The notes beneath the pieces are model-generated. The model was not told the DNA's origin. It was given only the letters and a program-made list of their open reading frames with translations, and searched no databases. Made by a program: the position numbers and the translations under genes. A DNA stretch of 37,717 nt from an uncultured Nitrosomonadales bacterium. Its GTDB lineage: Bacteria > Pseudomonadota > Gammaproteobacteria > Burkholderiales > Gallionellaceae. The stretch lies in NCBI GenBank assembly GCA_903858965.1, contig CAIOKY010000124.1, positions 1 to 37,717 on the forward strand. Direction: 5' to 3'. Shown in pieces: positions 8,902-17,455 of this stretch. Position 1 is the stretch's first letter. Each line of letters starts with the position of its first letter.

Positions 8902-9396
8902 ATGTCGAACGTATTCATTTTCGTCGGACATTCCGGTTCCGGCAAGACCACGCTGATCGAGAAGCTGATATGCGAGCTGAACAGCAGGGGGCTGAAGGTG
9001 GCGACCATCAAACATGCGCATCACACAGTGGTGCTGGATACGCCGGGCAAGGACAGCTGGCTCTACAAACAGGCCGGTGCAGCGATGAGCATGCTGGTCA
9101 CATCGAATGAACTGCAGCTGGTCGCCGATGCGGTCGACCGGCGCGAGCCTGAACAATTGGCACAGCGCTTTCTGGGCGAGGCTGATCTGGTACTGGCAGA
9201 GGGGTTCTCTCAGGCTTCTGGTGTGAAGATCGAAGTGTTGCGTCGCGAATGTTCCACGGTTCCGCGCTGTGCGGTCGAGGATGGACTGATCGCGATGGTC
9301 ACGGATATCGCAGAAGTCTATCCGCAGTTGCCGCATTTCGCACTCGACGATATCGACGGAATCATCCGGTTCATGCTGGATAGTATGCCGAAATGA
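8902..9396 (+). CDS. mobB: Molybdopterin-guanine dinucleotide biosynthesis adapter MobB
   Basis: P-loop GTP-binding protein of 164 residues that assists MobA in making the guanine dinucleotide cofactor needed by DMSO-reductase-family enzymes such as FdsA. The Walker A motif [14 protein letters not shown] is near residues 9-22, followed by VATIKHAHH and DTPGKDSWLYKQAGA, both typical of MobB, and a Walker-B-like VLAEGFSQA. Its stop overlaps the mobA start (ATGA), so the two are coupled. Confidence 0.93.
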   Translation: MSNVFIFVGHSGSGKTTLIEKLICELNSRGLKVATIKHAHHTVVLDTPGKDSWLYKQAGAAMSMLVTSNELQLVADAVDRREPEQLAQRFLGEADLVLAEGFSQASGVKIEVLRRECSTVPRCAVEDGLIAMVTDIAEVYPQLPHFALDDIDGIIRFMLDSMPK

Positions 9397-9998
9397 TAGC
9401 CGACTGCACCGCGATCATCCTGGCCGGCGGAGATTCGCAGCGCATGGGCGGCGACAAGGCGAATCTGGTGCTGGGCGAGCAAACGCTGTTGCAACATGTG
9501 ATCACGACGATGCGGGAATTGTTTCCGGAGGTCATCGTCAGCGTCCGTCAATTGCGCCCCGAAATCGACCTGCCGCAAGTCTGCGATGAGCAGGCTGACA
9601 TAGCTGGCGGCGGGCCGCTGGCGGGAGTGGTTGCCGGTCTGGAGCGTGTCGCTACGCCGTGGGTGTTCGTGGTGGCGTGCGATATGCCGTTCATGACTCC
9701 CGCCATGGTCGAATTGCTGGGCAAATATCGCGGGCAATATCAGGCGGTCGTACCTGTTGTACAGGGACACCCGCAAACGCTGTCGGCATTTTATGCGAAC
9801 GGCTGTTTGGCGACGATACGCGCACACGTGGCAGGCGGCGGGAAAAACAGTTTGCGTGCCGTGCTTGGGAATTTGCAGGTTCGTTATGTGGATGAAACGG
9901 AACTGTCAACAGCAGATCCTGTGCTACGCAGCTTCTTCGATCTGGATACACCACAAGATGTGGCAAATGCAATCAGGAGAGACGGAGGACGTATTTAA
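9393..9998 (+). CDS. mobA: Molybdenum cofactor guanylyltransferase MobA
   Basis: Transfers GMP from GTP to Mo-molybdopterin, giving the guanine dinucleotide form. The nucleotidyltransferase motif AIILAGGDSQRMGGDKA is at the N-terminus, GGGPLAGVVAGL and VVACDMPFM follow, and the length (201 residues) is standard. It is the last gene of the plus-strand moa/mob group. Its stop codon TAA (9996-9998) overlaps the stop of the opposing gene (9995-9997), so the two transcription units meet tail to tail with no intergenic space. Confidence 0.95.
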   Translation: MIADCTAIILAGGDSQRMGGDKANLVLGEQTLLQHVITTMRELFPEVIVSVRQLRPEIDLPQVCDEQADIAGGGPLAGVVAGLERVATPWVFVVACDMPFMTPAMVELLGKYRGQYQAVVPVVQGHPQTLSAFYANGCLATIRAHVAGGGKNSLRAVLGNLQVRYVDETELSTADPVLRSFFDLDTPQDVANAIRRDGGRI

Positions 9999-10405
9999 GA
10001 TTTGTCATTCTGTTCGCCGTAGACATTCTGCAGCAGCATGGCCGCAGTTCGTGCAAGCAGCGCAACATCCAGAGTGCCGATGCATTTTTCTGCCATTTCG
10101 ATTCCTTCAAGGACAGAAGGAAGCTCGCTTCCGGTGATTTCCCAAATGCCAGTTGAATCACCCTTGTTTTTTACCGCCAGCAGAGTTTCGATTGCCGCAT
10201 CCAATGTTTCAATGGCGAGCGGGGTCTTGGTCTGGTTCTGCTCGAGTGCGGAACGGACTACCGAGACAGCCGCTGCCAGGCGGCCAAATGCCACGACAGT
10301 AAATTGTCCGGCGCAGGCAGCCTGATAAGCAAGGCGCATGTCCATCGCGTAGATGTCTTTCAAACCCTGTGTAACCGGGACGCGAAGCGAGTCAATTTTT
10401 TTCAT
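9995..10405 (-). CDS. Conserved-looking protein of unknown function
   Basis: A 136-residue protein that I do not recognise. It is predicted mostly alpha-helical, soluble, with no signal peptide or membrane segment, one centrally placed GDSTGIWEITGSELPS loop and alanine-rich helices on either side (LAYQAACAGQFTVVAFGRLAAA and VALLARTAAMLLQNVYG, each seen as an amphipathic helix). I chose the ATG at 10405 (MKKIDSLRVP); an upstream ATG at 10453 would add 16 residues but crosses less protein-like sequence. It lies downstream of, and in the same direction as, the ModE/FdsR-like gene, and ends against mobA. The position inside a molybdenum/formate island suggests, but does not show, a related job. 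Confidence 0.6.
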   Translation of the reverse strand: MKKIDSLRVPVTQGLKDIYAMDMRLAYQAACAGQFTVVAFGRLAAAVSVVRSALEQNQTKTPLAIETLDAAIETLLAVKNKGDSTGIWEITGSELPSVLEGIEMAEKCIGTLDVALLARTAAMLLQNVYGEQNDKS

Positions 10406-10458
10406 CTGTATTTTTCTATGAAGTTGCGGCCGTGTAATTTTATGCTGCCGCATGGATC

Positions 10459-10475
10459 ATCCGCAGACTGCGGAT
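10459..10475 (-). promoter_or_regulatory. perfect palindrome in the leader of the unknown gene
   Basis: ATCCGCA-GAC-TGCGGAT, a 7-bp perfect inverted repeat 54 bases before the unknown gene's start. A TATAAT-like -10 on the minus strand (10484-10489) stands just upstream, so the palindrome would cover or follow the transcript start, as an operator or a 5' hairpin. No good -35 is visible. Confidence 0.4.
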
Positions 10476-10539
10476 ACTTGGATATTATAAATAATGGCAC
10501 GTGATTACGCTCGGCGATAGTGGTAATTTTCGGGTTGTC

Positions 10540-11589
10540 TCAAGAAAATGTTTCTGCAAAGGTGGCGATCGAACCGGACCGCGTACCGTCATATCCGGCC
10601 AGCGCATTGACTGTGTCGCGGAAGGTCACGCTCTGCATGATGTCGCGGGTCGATTTCAACAGGCTCCGATTCAGAACGCTCCTTTTGCAGGCAAAAAGAT
10701 AGTTCTCGCGCGCGATCGGGATGAAATCCAGGTCGAATCGTCTGGCTGCTGTTTCAACGCCAAAGCCGACATCGGCCATGTTGCTGGCGACATAAGCGGC
10801 CACTGCTGAATGGGTAAATTCAGCGCTGCCATAATCGGCGATGCTCTTGGTGTTGATTTTCTCTTTGGCAAGCAGCAGCTCAAGCAGTATTTTGGTACCT
10901 GATCCGGTTTGCCGGTTGACGAAGCGCACATCTTTGCGTTGCAGGTCTGCCAAACCTTTTATGTGCTTGGGATTGCCCTTGGCGATGAACAACCCCTGGC
11001 TTCGATACGCCAGGTGTATCAGGGCGTGCTGCTGCGGATCGAGCCATTTCAAATAAGGTTTTGCGGCATGTTTGAATTCGCCGATCGGCACATGGAATCC
11101 TGCCAGGTCGCATTCGTTATGCGACAACGCGGCCACAGCTTCAAGGCTGCTGCGGTAATTGATCTCGACGGGAATATTGTCCGAGTTGAGCCGTTTGATC
11201 AGCGCATCAACAGCAAAACCGTGCGAAGCGGTGATATGTAACGCAGTCGGTTCATGGGTGAGGATGGCCTCGAGTTCCGAGGCGAAACTTTCCAGTATCG
11301 GCGTAAGGCGAGCGGTGATGCGCTTGTCGGCCCAGATCAATTTTTCCGCCAGCGGCGTCAGCGAGGTACCTTTGCCTCTGGATTTCTGCAATAACGGCGC
11401 GGAAAACTCCAGCTCGAAAGCGCGCAACATTCCCCACGCGTGCCGATAGGAAAGATTCGCTTGGGATGCCGCGCTGCTGATACTGCCTTGATCGCGAATG
11501 GTGGTGAGTAATTGCAGCAGCAGTGGCAAGGAGACCGTGCTTCCTTTGCGCCTTTTCAAACTCCATTCCGGATGAATTTCAAAGCTCAT
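10540..11589 (-). CDS. ModE/FdsR-like one-component regulator: winged helix plus periplasmic-binding-protein-like domain
   Basis: A 348-residue DNA-binding regulator. Residues about 15-110 form a LysR/ModE-type winged helix-turn-helix (LQLLTTIRDQGSISSAASQ, then LSYRHAWGMLRAFE). Residues about 125-340 look like a periplasmic-binding-protein fold of the PBP_like kind (TASHGFAVDALIKRLN, RFVNRQTGSGTKILLELLL, ADVGFGVETAARRFDLDF). ModE itself has two short molybdate-binding domains instead, so the ligand here may be molybdate, formate or another small anion. ATG 11589 is chosen over ATG 11673 because homology-like sequence begins there and it leaves a 137-base promoter gap. It is divergent from fdsG, the same arrangement known for fdsR and the fds operon of Cupriavidus necator; control of fds is the most likely role. 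Confidence 0.8.
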   Translation of the reverse strand: MSFEIHPEWSLKRRKGSTVSLPLLLQLLTTIRDQGSISSAASQANLSYRHAWGMLRAFELEFSAPLLQKSRGKGTSLTPLAEKLIWADKRITARLTPILESFASELEAILTHEPTALHITASHGFAVDALIKRLNSDNIPVEINYRSSLEAVAALSHNECDLAGFHVPIGEFKHAAKPYLKWLDPQQHALIHLAYRSQGLFIAKGNPKHIKGLADLQRKDVRFVNRQTGSGTKILLELLLAKEKINTKSIADYGSAEFTHSAVAAYVASNMADVGFGVETAARRFDLDFIPIARENYLFACKRSVLNRSLLKSTRDIMQSVTFRDTVNALAGYDGTRSGSIATFAETFS

Positions 11590-11635
11590 ATATGTAATTA
11601 ATAACCTATTGAGGGTATAAGGGTGCTGTGATACC

Positions 11636-11662
11636 TTGCCAATGTATGAATAATGCTGGCAA
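11636..11662. promoter_or_regulatory. inverted repeat in the fds divergent promoter region
   Basis: TTGCCA (11636-11641) and TGGCAA (11657-11662) are a perfect 6-bp inverted repeat with a 15-base spacer, between the divergent regulator and fdsG. It is a candidate operator for the regulator; the right arm overlaps the possible -24 promoter element. Confidence 0.4.
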
Positions 11663-11672
11663 TTATAATGCA
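11657..11672 (+). promoter_or_regulatory. candidate sigma-54 (-24/-12) promoter for fds
   Basis: TGGCAATTATAATGCA matches the TGGCA...TGC form of RpoN promoters, with the GG and GC pairs 12 bases apart as required. Transcription would start near 11683, about 44 bases before fdsG. No activator binding site is identified, and the neighbouring regulator is not an RpoN-type activator, so this is tentative. Confidence 0.4.
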
Positions 11673-11726
11673 CAATTATGTTAAAAATAGCATATTTGAC
11701 TATTCGAGTGCTGGAGGCAAAACAGA

Positions 11727-12185
11727 ATGAGTCTGGCCTATAAGCATGAGCAGGTCGCAGCCATCATCGCAGCACAGCAAGGCCGCCCCGGCGCATTGCT
11801 GCCGATATTGCATGACATGCAGGATGCGCTCGGATTTATTCCTCCTGACGCAGTCGCACTGATTGCTACAGCTTTAAATCTGACCCGAGCCGAAGTACAC
11901 GGCGTAATTACCTTCTATCACTATTTTCGTAGCACTTCACCAGCCAAGCACACGATACAGATATGTTGCGCCGAAGCCTGCCAGAGCATGGGGGCGGAAC
12001 AATTGGTCAAACACGCGGAAAAAAGATTGGCGGGCCGCAAGGATGGTGAGTATGCATTGCAACCGGTTTATTGTCTGGGGCTGTGCGCGACCTCGCCGGC
12101 GATGATGGTGAATGACAAGTTGCATGCGCGCGTCACTCCGGAAAGATTCGACAGGCTATTGAAAAAAATCGGAGGCGGGTCGTGA
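11727..12185 (+). CDS. fdsG: NAD-linked formate dehydrogenase gamma subunit FdsG
   Basis: Thioredoxin-like [2Fe-2S] subunit, homologous to NuoE of complex I, carrying one cluster of the soluble formate dehydrogenase. The four cluster cysteines lie in ICCAEACQSMG (CX4C) and VYCLGLCATSP (CX3C). The 152-residue length is normal for FdsG. A GGAGG ribosome-binding site (11713-11717) precedes ATG 11727. It opens the fdsGBACD operon and its TGA overlaps the fdsB GTG start, indicating coupled synthesis of the diaphorase subunits. Confidence 0.94.
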   Translation: MSLAYKHEQVAAIIAAQQGRPGALLPILHDMQDALGFIPPDAVALIATALNLTRAEVHGVITFYHYFRSTSPAKHTIQICCAEACQSMGAEQLVKHAEKRLAGRKDGEYALQPVYCLGLCATSPAMMVNDKLHARVTPERFDRLLKKIGGGS

Positions 12186-13765
12186 GCGTAAAAATCTTCG
12201 TGCCCGGAGATTCAGCCGCATTGGCATTGGGCGCAGATGCTGTTGCGCAAGCCATTCTGGCTGAGGCGGCGCGGCGCAAGGTCGATGTGAATCTGGTGCG
12301 CAACGGATCGCGCGGCATGTTGTGGCTGGAGACACTGGTCGAGGTGCAAACCGTAAAAGGGCGTGTCGCATACGGACCGGTGAGTGAAGAAGATGTGGTT
12401 GGATTGTTCGAGGTAAATTTTCATACCGGTGGCAAGCATGCATTGTGTTTAGGGCTGACCGAAGAGATTCCCTATTTGAAGCGCCAGGAACGTCTGACCT
12501 TTGCACGCGTCGGTATCACCGACCCGCTATCGCTGGAAGACTATCTCGCGCATGACGGCTATCAGGGTCTGCGCAAAGCGCTGGATATGCAAAGTGCGGA
12601 CATCGTGCAGCAGGTGACCGACTCGGGTCTGCGCGGACGCGGCGGTGCGGCCTTCCCGACCGGCATCAAATGGAGGACCGTGTTGAACGCGGCGGCCACG
12701 CAAAAATATGTCGTGTGCAATGCCGATGAAGGCGATTCGGGCACATTCGCCGACCGCATGCTGATGGAAGGCGATCCATACCTGCTGATCGAAGGCATGA
12801 CCATCGCCGGACTTGCGGTGGGCGCGACGCAAGGCTACATCTACGTGCGCAGCGAATATCCGCATTCAATAACTGTATTGAACGAGGCAATTGCCGTGGC
12901 ACGCAGGGCGGACTACCTCGGTGCGAATATACTGAAGTCGGGAAAAAGTTTTGAATTGGAGGTGCGCAAAGGCGCCGGATCCTATGTGTGCGGCGAAGAG
13001 ACTGCAATGCTGGAAAGCCTGGAAGGCAAGCGCGGTGTTGTGCGCACCAAGCCGCCGTTGCCGGCGATTGCCGGCGTGTTCGGCAAGCCCACTGTGATCA
13101 ACAACGTCATTTCATTGGCCAGCGTGCCTATCATCCTTGCGAAGGGCGCGGCCTTTTACAAGGACTACGGCATGGGGCGTTCGCGCGGTACGTTGCCGTT
13201 CCAGTTGGCGGGCAACATCAAACACGGCGGCTTGATCGAGAAGGCATTCGGCGTGACGTTGCGCGAGTTGTTGTACGACTTCGGCGGCGGTTCGGCATCG
13301 GGCCGGCCTATCAAAGCCGTGCAGGTGGGTGGGCCGCTGGGTGCTTATCTGCCCGAATCGCAATGGGACACGCCGCTGGATTACGAGGCCTATACAAATT
13401 TATGGGCGGTGCTCGGTCACGGTGGCATCGTAGTGCACGATGACAAAGCTGACCTAGCCAAGCTGGCACGTTACGCAATGAAATTCTGCGCAATCGAGTC
13501 TTGTGGCAAATGCACACCGTGCCGGATCGGCGCGACGCGCGGCGTGGAGGTGATGGACAAGATCATCGCCAATCAGGACAGGACTGCGCAAATCGAGTTA
13601 CTGCGCGACTTGTGCGACACGATGCTGAACGGCTCGCTGTGTGCGATGGGCGGCATGACGCCATATCCGGTGTTGTCCGCGCTGAATCATTTCCCCCGGG
13701 ATTTTGGTATCGGAGATTTTGGCATCGTCAAAAAGGACGCGGCCTCAGGAGGTCATCATGCTTGA
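12182..13765 (+). CDS. fdsB: NAD-linked formate dehydrogenase beta subunit FdsB
   Basis: Flavin-containing diaphorase subunit, a NuoF homologue that binds FMN, NAD(H) and a [4Fe-4S] cluster and passes electrons from formate to NAD+. The first roughly 120 residues form a thioredoxin-like extension usual for FdsB. The NADH/FMN glycine-rich loop GLRGRGGAAFPTG begins near residue 150, CGEETAMLESLEGKRG is the second FMN-binding stretch, and the cluster site ESCGKCTPCRIG plus the later GSLCAMGG cysteine is near residues 437-490. It has 527 residues and starts with GTG overlapping fdsG. Its 3' end overlaps the fdsA start by eight bases. Confidence 0.94.
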   Translation: MSVKIFVPGDSAALALGADAVAQAILAEAARRKVDVNLVRNGSRGMLWLETLVEVQTVKGRVAYGPVSEEDVVGLFEVNFHTGGKHALCLGLTEEIPYLKRQERLTFARVGITDPLSLEDYLAHDGYQGLRKALDMQSADIVQQVTDSGLRGRGGAAFPTGIKWRTVLNAAATQKYVVCNADEGDSGTFADRMLMEGDPYLLIEGMTIAGLAVGATQGYIYVRSEYPHSITVLNEAIAVARRADYLGANILKSGKSFELEVRKGAGSYVCGEETAMLESLEGKRGVVRTKPPLPAIAGVFGKPTVINNVISLASVPIILAKGAAFYKDYGMGRSRGTLPFQLAGNIKHGGLIEKAFGVTLRELLYDFGGGSASGRPIKAVQVGGPLGAYLPESQWDTPLDYEAYTNLWAVLGHGGIVVHDDKADLAKLARYAMKFCAIESCGKCTPCRIGATRGVEVMDKIIANQDRTAQIELLRDLCDTMLNGSLCAMGGMTPYPVLSALNHFPRDFGIGDFGIVKKDAASGGHHA

Positions 13766-16628
13766 ACAGTTAAATGCAAAAGATTTCGGGACGCCGCTGC
13801 GCACCGCTGAGCAGGAAGTCACACTGGAGATAGACGGTATGCAGGTGACTGTTGCGGCGGGGACATCGATCATGCGTGCAGCGTCCGAGAACGGCGTCAA
13901 TATACCCAAGCTGTGCGCAACAGACAGCCTGGAGCCATTCGGCTCATGCCGTTTGTGTCTGGTGGAAATCGAGGGACGCAAGGGATATCCCGCATCATGT
14001 ACCACGCCGGTGGAACGCGGCATGAAGGTGCGCACCCAGTCGCCCAAGTTGCAGGCGCTGCGCAAGGGCGTGATGGAACTTTACATCTCCGATCATCCGC
14101 TGGATTGCCTGACCTGTGCTGCGAACGGCAATTGCGAACTACAGGACATGGCCGGTGTCACCGGGTTGCGCGAGGTGCGCTACGGTTACGAAGGGGAAAA
14201 TCATATCGTCAGCAAGAAGGACGAATCGAATCCTTATTTTACTTATGATCCGTCCAAATGCATCGTATGCAATCGCTGCGTGCGTGCGTGCGAGGAAACG
14301 CAAGGCACTTATGCGCTGACGATTTCCGGGCGCGGTTTCGAGTCGCGCGTTTCAGCCGGGCAGGACCAGCCGTTCATGGAATCGGAATGCGTATCGTGCG
14401 GCGCTTGCGTGCAAGCCTGTCCGACCGCGACATTGCAGGAGAAATCCGTCATTGCATTAGGTCAGGCCGAGCACAGCGTGATAACGACGTGCGCCTATTG
14501 CGGCGTGGGCTGTTCCTTCAAGGCAGAGATGAAGGGCAACGAAGTGGTGCGCATGGTGCCGAATAAAGACGGCCATGCCAATGAAGGTCACTCGTGCGTG
14601 AAAGGCCGCTTTGCGTGGGGCTACGCGACGCACAAGGATCGCATCCTCAAGCCGATGATACGCAGCAGGATCACCGATCCCTGGAAGGAAGTGAGCTGGG
14701 ATGAGGCGCTCGATCATGCCGCTTCAGAATTCAGGCGCATCCAGAAAAAATACGGGCGCGACTCGATAGGCGGCATCGTATCCTCGCGTTGCACGAATGA
14801 AGAAGGTTACCTGGTGCAGAAGATGGTGCGCGCCGCGTTCGGCAACAACAATGTCGATACATGCGCGCGTGTGTGCCACTCACCGACCGGTTACGGCCTG
14901 AAACAGACGCTGGGAGAATCCGCAGGGACACAGACTTTCAAATCGGTCGAGCACTGCGATGTGATCGTGGTGATGGGCGCGAATCCGACCGATGCTCATC
15001 CGGTGTTTGCGTCGCGGATGAAAAAACGCTTGCGCGAAGGCGCGAAACTGATCGTGATCGATCCGCGCCATATCGATCTGGTGCGCTCGCCGCATGTCGA
15101 AGCGGACTTTCATTTGCAGCTCAAGCCCGGCACCAATGTGGCGATCGTTTCGGCGCTTGCTCATGTGATCGTCACCGAAGGTTTGCTGGCGACGGAATTC
15201 ATCGCGCAGCGTTGCGAAGAAAAAGCATTCCAGCAATGGCGGGATTTTGTTGCACTACCGGAAAATTCGCCCGAGGCGATGCAGGAGATCACCGGCGTAC
15301 CTGCCGAGCTGGTGCGCGGCGCGGCGCGCCTGTACGCGACCGGGGGCAATGCGGCGATCTATTATGGCTTGGGCGTTACCGAGCATGCACAGGGATCGAC
15401 CGCCGTGATGGGCATCGCGAACCTGGCGATGGCGACCGGCAATATCGGCCGCGAAGGCGTGGGTGTGAATCCATTGCGCGGGCAAAACAATGTGCAGGGC
15501 TCCTGCGACATCGGTTCGTTCCCGCATGAGTTGCCGGGCTATCGTCATGTGTCCGATTCGACGACACGCCATCTGTTCGAACAGGCCTGGGGCGTCGAGA
15601 TACAGCCCGAACCCGGATTGCGCATCCCGAACATGTTCGATGCCGCGCTGGATGGCAGTTTCATGGGACTGTACTGCCAGGGCGAGGATATCGTCCAATC
15701 CGATCCGAATATCCAGCACGTTGCTGCCGCACTTTCGGCGATGGAGTGCATCGTGGTGCAGGACATTTTCATGAATGAGACCGCAATGTATGCGCATGTG
15801 TTTTTGCCGGGCTCATCGTTCCTGGAAAAAGACGGCACCTTCACCAATGCGGAAAGGCGCATCTCGCGGGTACGCAAAGTCATGCCGCCCAAGGCGGGTT
15901 ATGCTGACTGGGAAGTGACGATACGGTTGTCGAGACGTCTTGGTTATGAAATGAACTATGCGCATCCCTCCGAGATCATGGATGAGATCGCGCGCTTGAC
16001 ACCGACTTTTCATGGTGTGAGTTATGAAAAGCTGGATCAGCTCGGCAGCATACAATGGCCATGTAATGATGCAGCCCCGCTGGGCACACCGACCATGCAC
16101 GTCGATGAATTCGTGCGTGGCAAAGGTCATTTCATCATCACCAAATATGTGGCGACCGATGAGAAAGTCACGCGCAAATACCCGTTGATACTCACCACCG
16201 GACGGATACTTTCGCAATACAACGTCGGCGCGCAAACCCGCCGTACCGAGAACGTGCAGTGGCATGAACAGGATATTCTGGAGATCCACCCGCATGATGC
16301 GGAAGAACGCGGCATCAAGGATGGCGGCTGGGTGGGTATCCACAGCCGCGCGGGAGAAACGGCATTGCGTGCCAAGGTGACTGAGCGCATGCAACCGGGC
16401 GTCGTGTATACCACTTTCCATTTCCCCGGGTCGGGTGCAAATGTCATCACTACGGAAAATTCGGATTGGGCGACGAATTGCCCGGAATACAAAGTGACCG
16501 CAGTGCAGGTGATGCCGGTATCAGAGCCTTCTGATTGGCAGAAAAAATATACACGGTTCAGCAAAGTGCAGCATGAGTTGTTGGACCAAGCCAAGCAAGC
16601 CATCAGCAAAACTAAAACTATTGCCTGA
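13758..16628 (+). CDS. fdsA: NAD-linked formate dehydrogenase catalytic alpha subunit FdsA
   Basis: Molybdenum bis-MGD formate dehydrogenase of 956 residues oxidising formate to CO2 in the cytoplasm. In order: a [2Fe-2S] NuoG-like domain with cysteines at about 53-82; a His-Cys cluster site HPLDCLTC at about 113; two [4Fe-4S] sites CIVCNRCVRAC (about 168) and CVSCGACVQAC (about 211); the proximal cluster CAYCGVGC (about 245); and the cofactor domains. The Mo ligand is a cysteine, Cys373, in ARVCHSPTGYG, next to catalytic His374; there is no in-frame TGA, so it is not a selenoenzyme. The C-terminal MGD-binding domain (LILTTGRILSQYN, ATNCPEYKVTAVQV) is complete. AGGAGG (13747-13752) fixes ATG 13758. 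Confidence 0.95.
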   Translation: MLEQLNAKDFGTPLRTAEQEVTLEIDGMQVTVAAGTSIMRAASENGVNIPKLCATDSLEPFGSCRLCLVEIEGRKGYPASCTTPVERGMKVRTQSPKLQALRKGVMELYISDHPLDCLTCAANGNCELQDMAGVTGLREVRYGYEGENHIVSKKDESNPYFTYDPSKCIVCNRCVRACEETQGTYALTISGRGFESRVSAGQDQPFMESECVSCGACVQACPTATLQEKSVIALGQAEHSVITTCAYCGVGCSFKAEMKGNEVVRMVPNKDGHANEGHSCVKGRFAWGYATHKDRILKPMIRSRITDPWKEVSWDEALDHAASEFRRIQKKYGRDSIGGIVSSRCTNEEGYLVQKMVRAAFGNNNVDTCARVCHSPTGYGLKQTLGESAGTQTFKSVEHCDVIVVMGANPTDAHPVFASRMKKRLREGAKLIVIDPRHIDLVRSPHVEADFHLQLKPGTNVAIVSALAHVIVTEGLLATEFIAQRCEEKAFQQWRDFVALPENSPEAMQEITGVPAELVRGAARLYATGGNAAIYYGLGVTEHAQGSTAVMGIANLAMATGNIGREGVGVNPLRGQNNVQGSCDIGSFPHELPGYRHVSDSTTRHLFEQAWGVEIQPEPGLRIPNMFDAALDGSFMGLYCQGEDIVQSDPNIQHVAAALSAMECIVVQDIFMNETAMYAHVFLPGSSFLEKDGTFTNAERRISRVRKVMPPKAGYADWEVTIRLSRRLGYEMNYAHPSEIMDEIARLTPTFHGVSYEKLDQLGSIQWPCNDAAPLGTPTMHVDEFVRGKGHFIITKYVATDEKVTRKYPLILTTGRILSQYNVGAQTRRTENVQWHEQDILEIHPHDAEERGIKDGGWVGIHSRAGETALRAKVTERMQPGVVYTTFHFPGSGANVITTENSDWATNCPEYKVTAVQVMPVSEPSDWQKKYTRFSKVQHELLDQAKQAISKTKTIA

Positions 16629-16632
16629 CATC

Positions 16633-17454
16633 ATGAAACTGGCCGAGCCGGAAATCGAATGCGTCAGCCGTCAGACCATATCGCGTTGGCGTAATCGGCA
16701 TTGGACTCAAGAGCAGGACCAGTTGGCAGTTGAGATCCCGGTTGCTCTGGCATTCAATGGCATCTCGCACGCGGTGATGCTGGCGACGCCCTGCGATCTG
16801 GAAAGTTTTGCACTGGGATTCGCACTCAGCGAAGGTATTGTGGGTAGCCGAGCCGACTTTTATCATGCAGAGGTGGAGGAAAGTCCGCTGGGCATCACCG
16901 TGCATTGTGAAATATCCGGGCAGGATTTTATAAAACTCCAGCAACGCAGGCGCAACATGACCGGGCGCACCGGGTGTGGCTTGTGTGGCGTGGAGAGTCT
17001 GGAGCAGGTACTCAGGGCCTTGCCTGCGGTTTCCGTTGGCGCACCCGTTTCGGTGTCGGCCATGCACGCTGCGCTTCAGCAACTGGCGACATTGCAACCG
17101 CTCAACCGCCTGACCGGGGGCATGCATGCGGCCGCATGGAGTGCGTCCGATGGCAGATTGCAAAATGTCTGCGAGGATGTCGGCCGGCATAATGCCCTGG
17201 ATAAATTGATCGGCATGATGGCCGAACGAAACTTGGATTTCCAGAATGGGTTCCTGCTGATCACCAGCCGTGCCAGTGTCGAGATGGTGCAAAAGGCCGC
17301 GACGGTAGGGATAGCCAGCCTGATTGCGATTTCCGCGCCGACCGCGTTGGCCGTCAAGACCGCGAAAGAAGCCGGCATGACACTGATCGCTTTTGCGCGC
17401 GGCGACGAATTCGTCGCTTATGCACATGGCGAAAGAATACAAGGAACAGAATAA
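16633..17454 (+). CDS. fdhD: Formate dehydrogenase accessory sulfurtransferase FdhD (FdsC)
   Basis: Chaperone that sulfurates the bis-MGD cofactor before insertion into FdsA; known as FdsC when inside fds operons. Of 273 residues, it holds the conserved TGRTGCGLCGVESLEQ with the functional pair Cys115 and Cys118, an ATPCDLESFALGF stretch near the N-terminus, EDVGRHNALDKLIG, and the final SAPTALAVKTAKEAGMTL typical of FdhD. ATG 16633 lies four bases past the fdsA stop and gives the expected N-terminus; an ATG at 16573 would overlap fdsA by 56 bases and add unrelated sequence. Order fdsA-fdhD-fdsD matches the C. necator type operon. Confidence 0.94.
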   Translation: MKLAEPEIECVSRQTISRWRNRHWTQEQDQLAVEIPVALAFNGISHAVMLATPCDLESFALGFALSEGIVGSRADFYHAEVEESPLGITVHCEISGQDFIKLQQRRRNMTGRTGCGLCGVESLEQVLRALPAVSVGAPVSVSAMHAALQQLATLQPLNRLTGGMHAAAWSASDGRLQNVCEDVGRHNALDKLIGMMAERNLDFQNGFLLITSRASVEMVQKAATVGIASLIAISAPTALAVKTAKEAGMTLIAFARGDEFVAYAHGERIQGTE

Positions 17455-17455
17455 A

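Noticed and set aside
14862-14882. Possible selenocysteine site in the formate dehydrogenase
   Set aside because: The Mo-ligand codon is TGC (Cys373) and no in-frame TGA occurs, so it is a cysteine enzyme.
11727-16628. Complex I (NuoE-F-G) reading of the fds genes
   Set aside because: The large subunit has a full bis-MGD formate dehydrogenase part with the ARVCHSPTGYG motif, and fdhD and fdsD follow; other nuo genes are absent.
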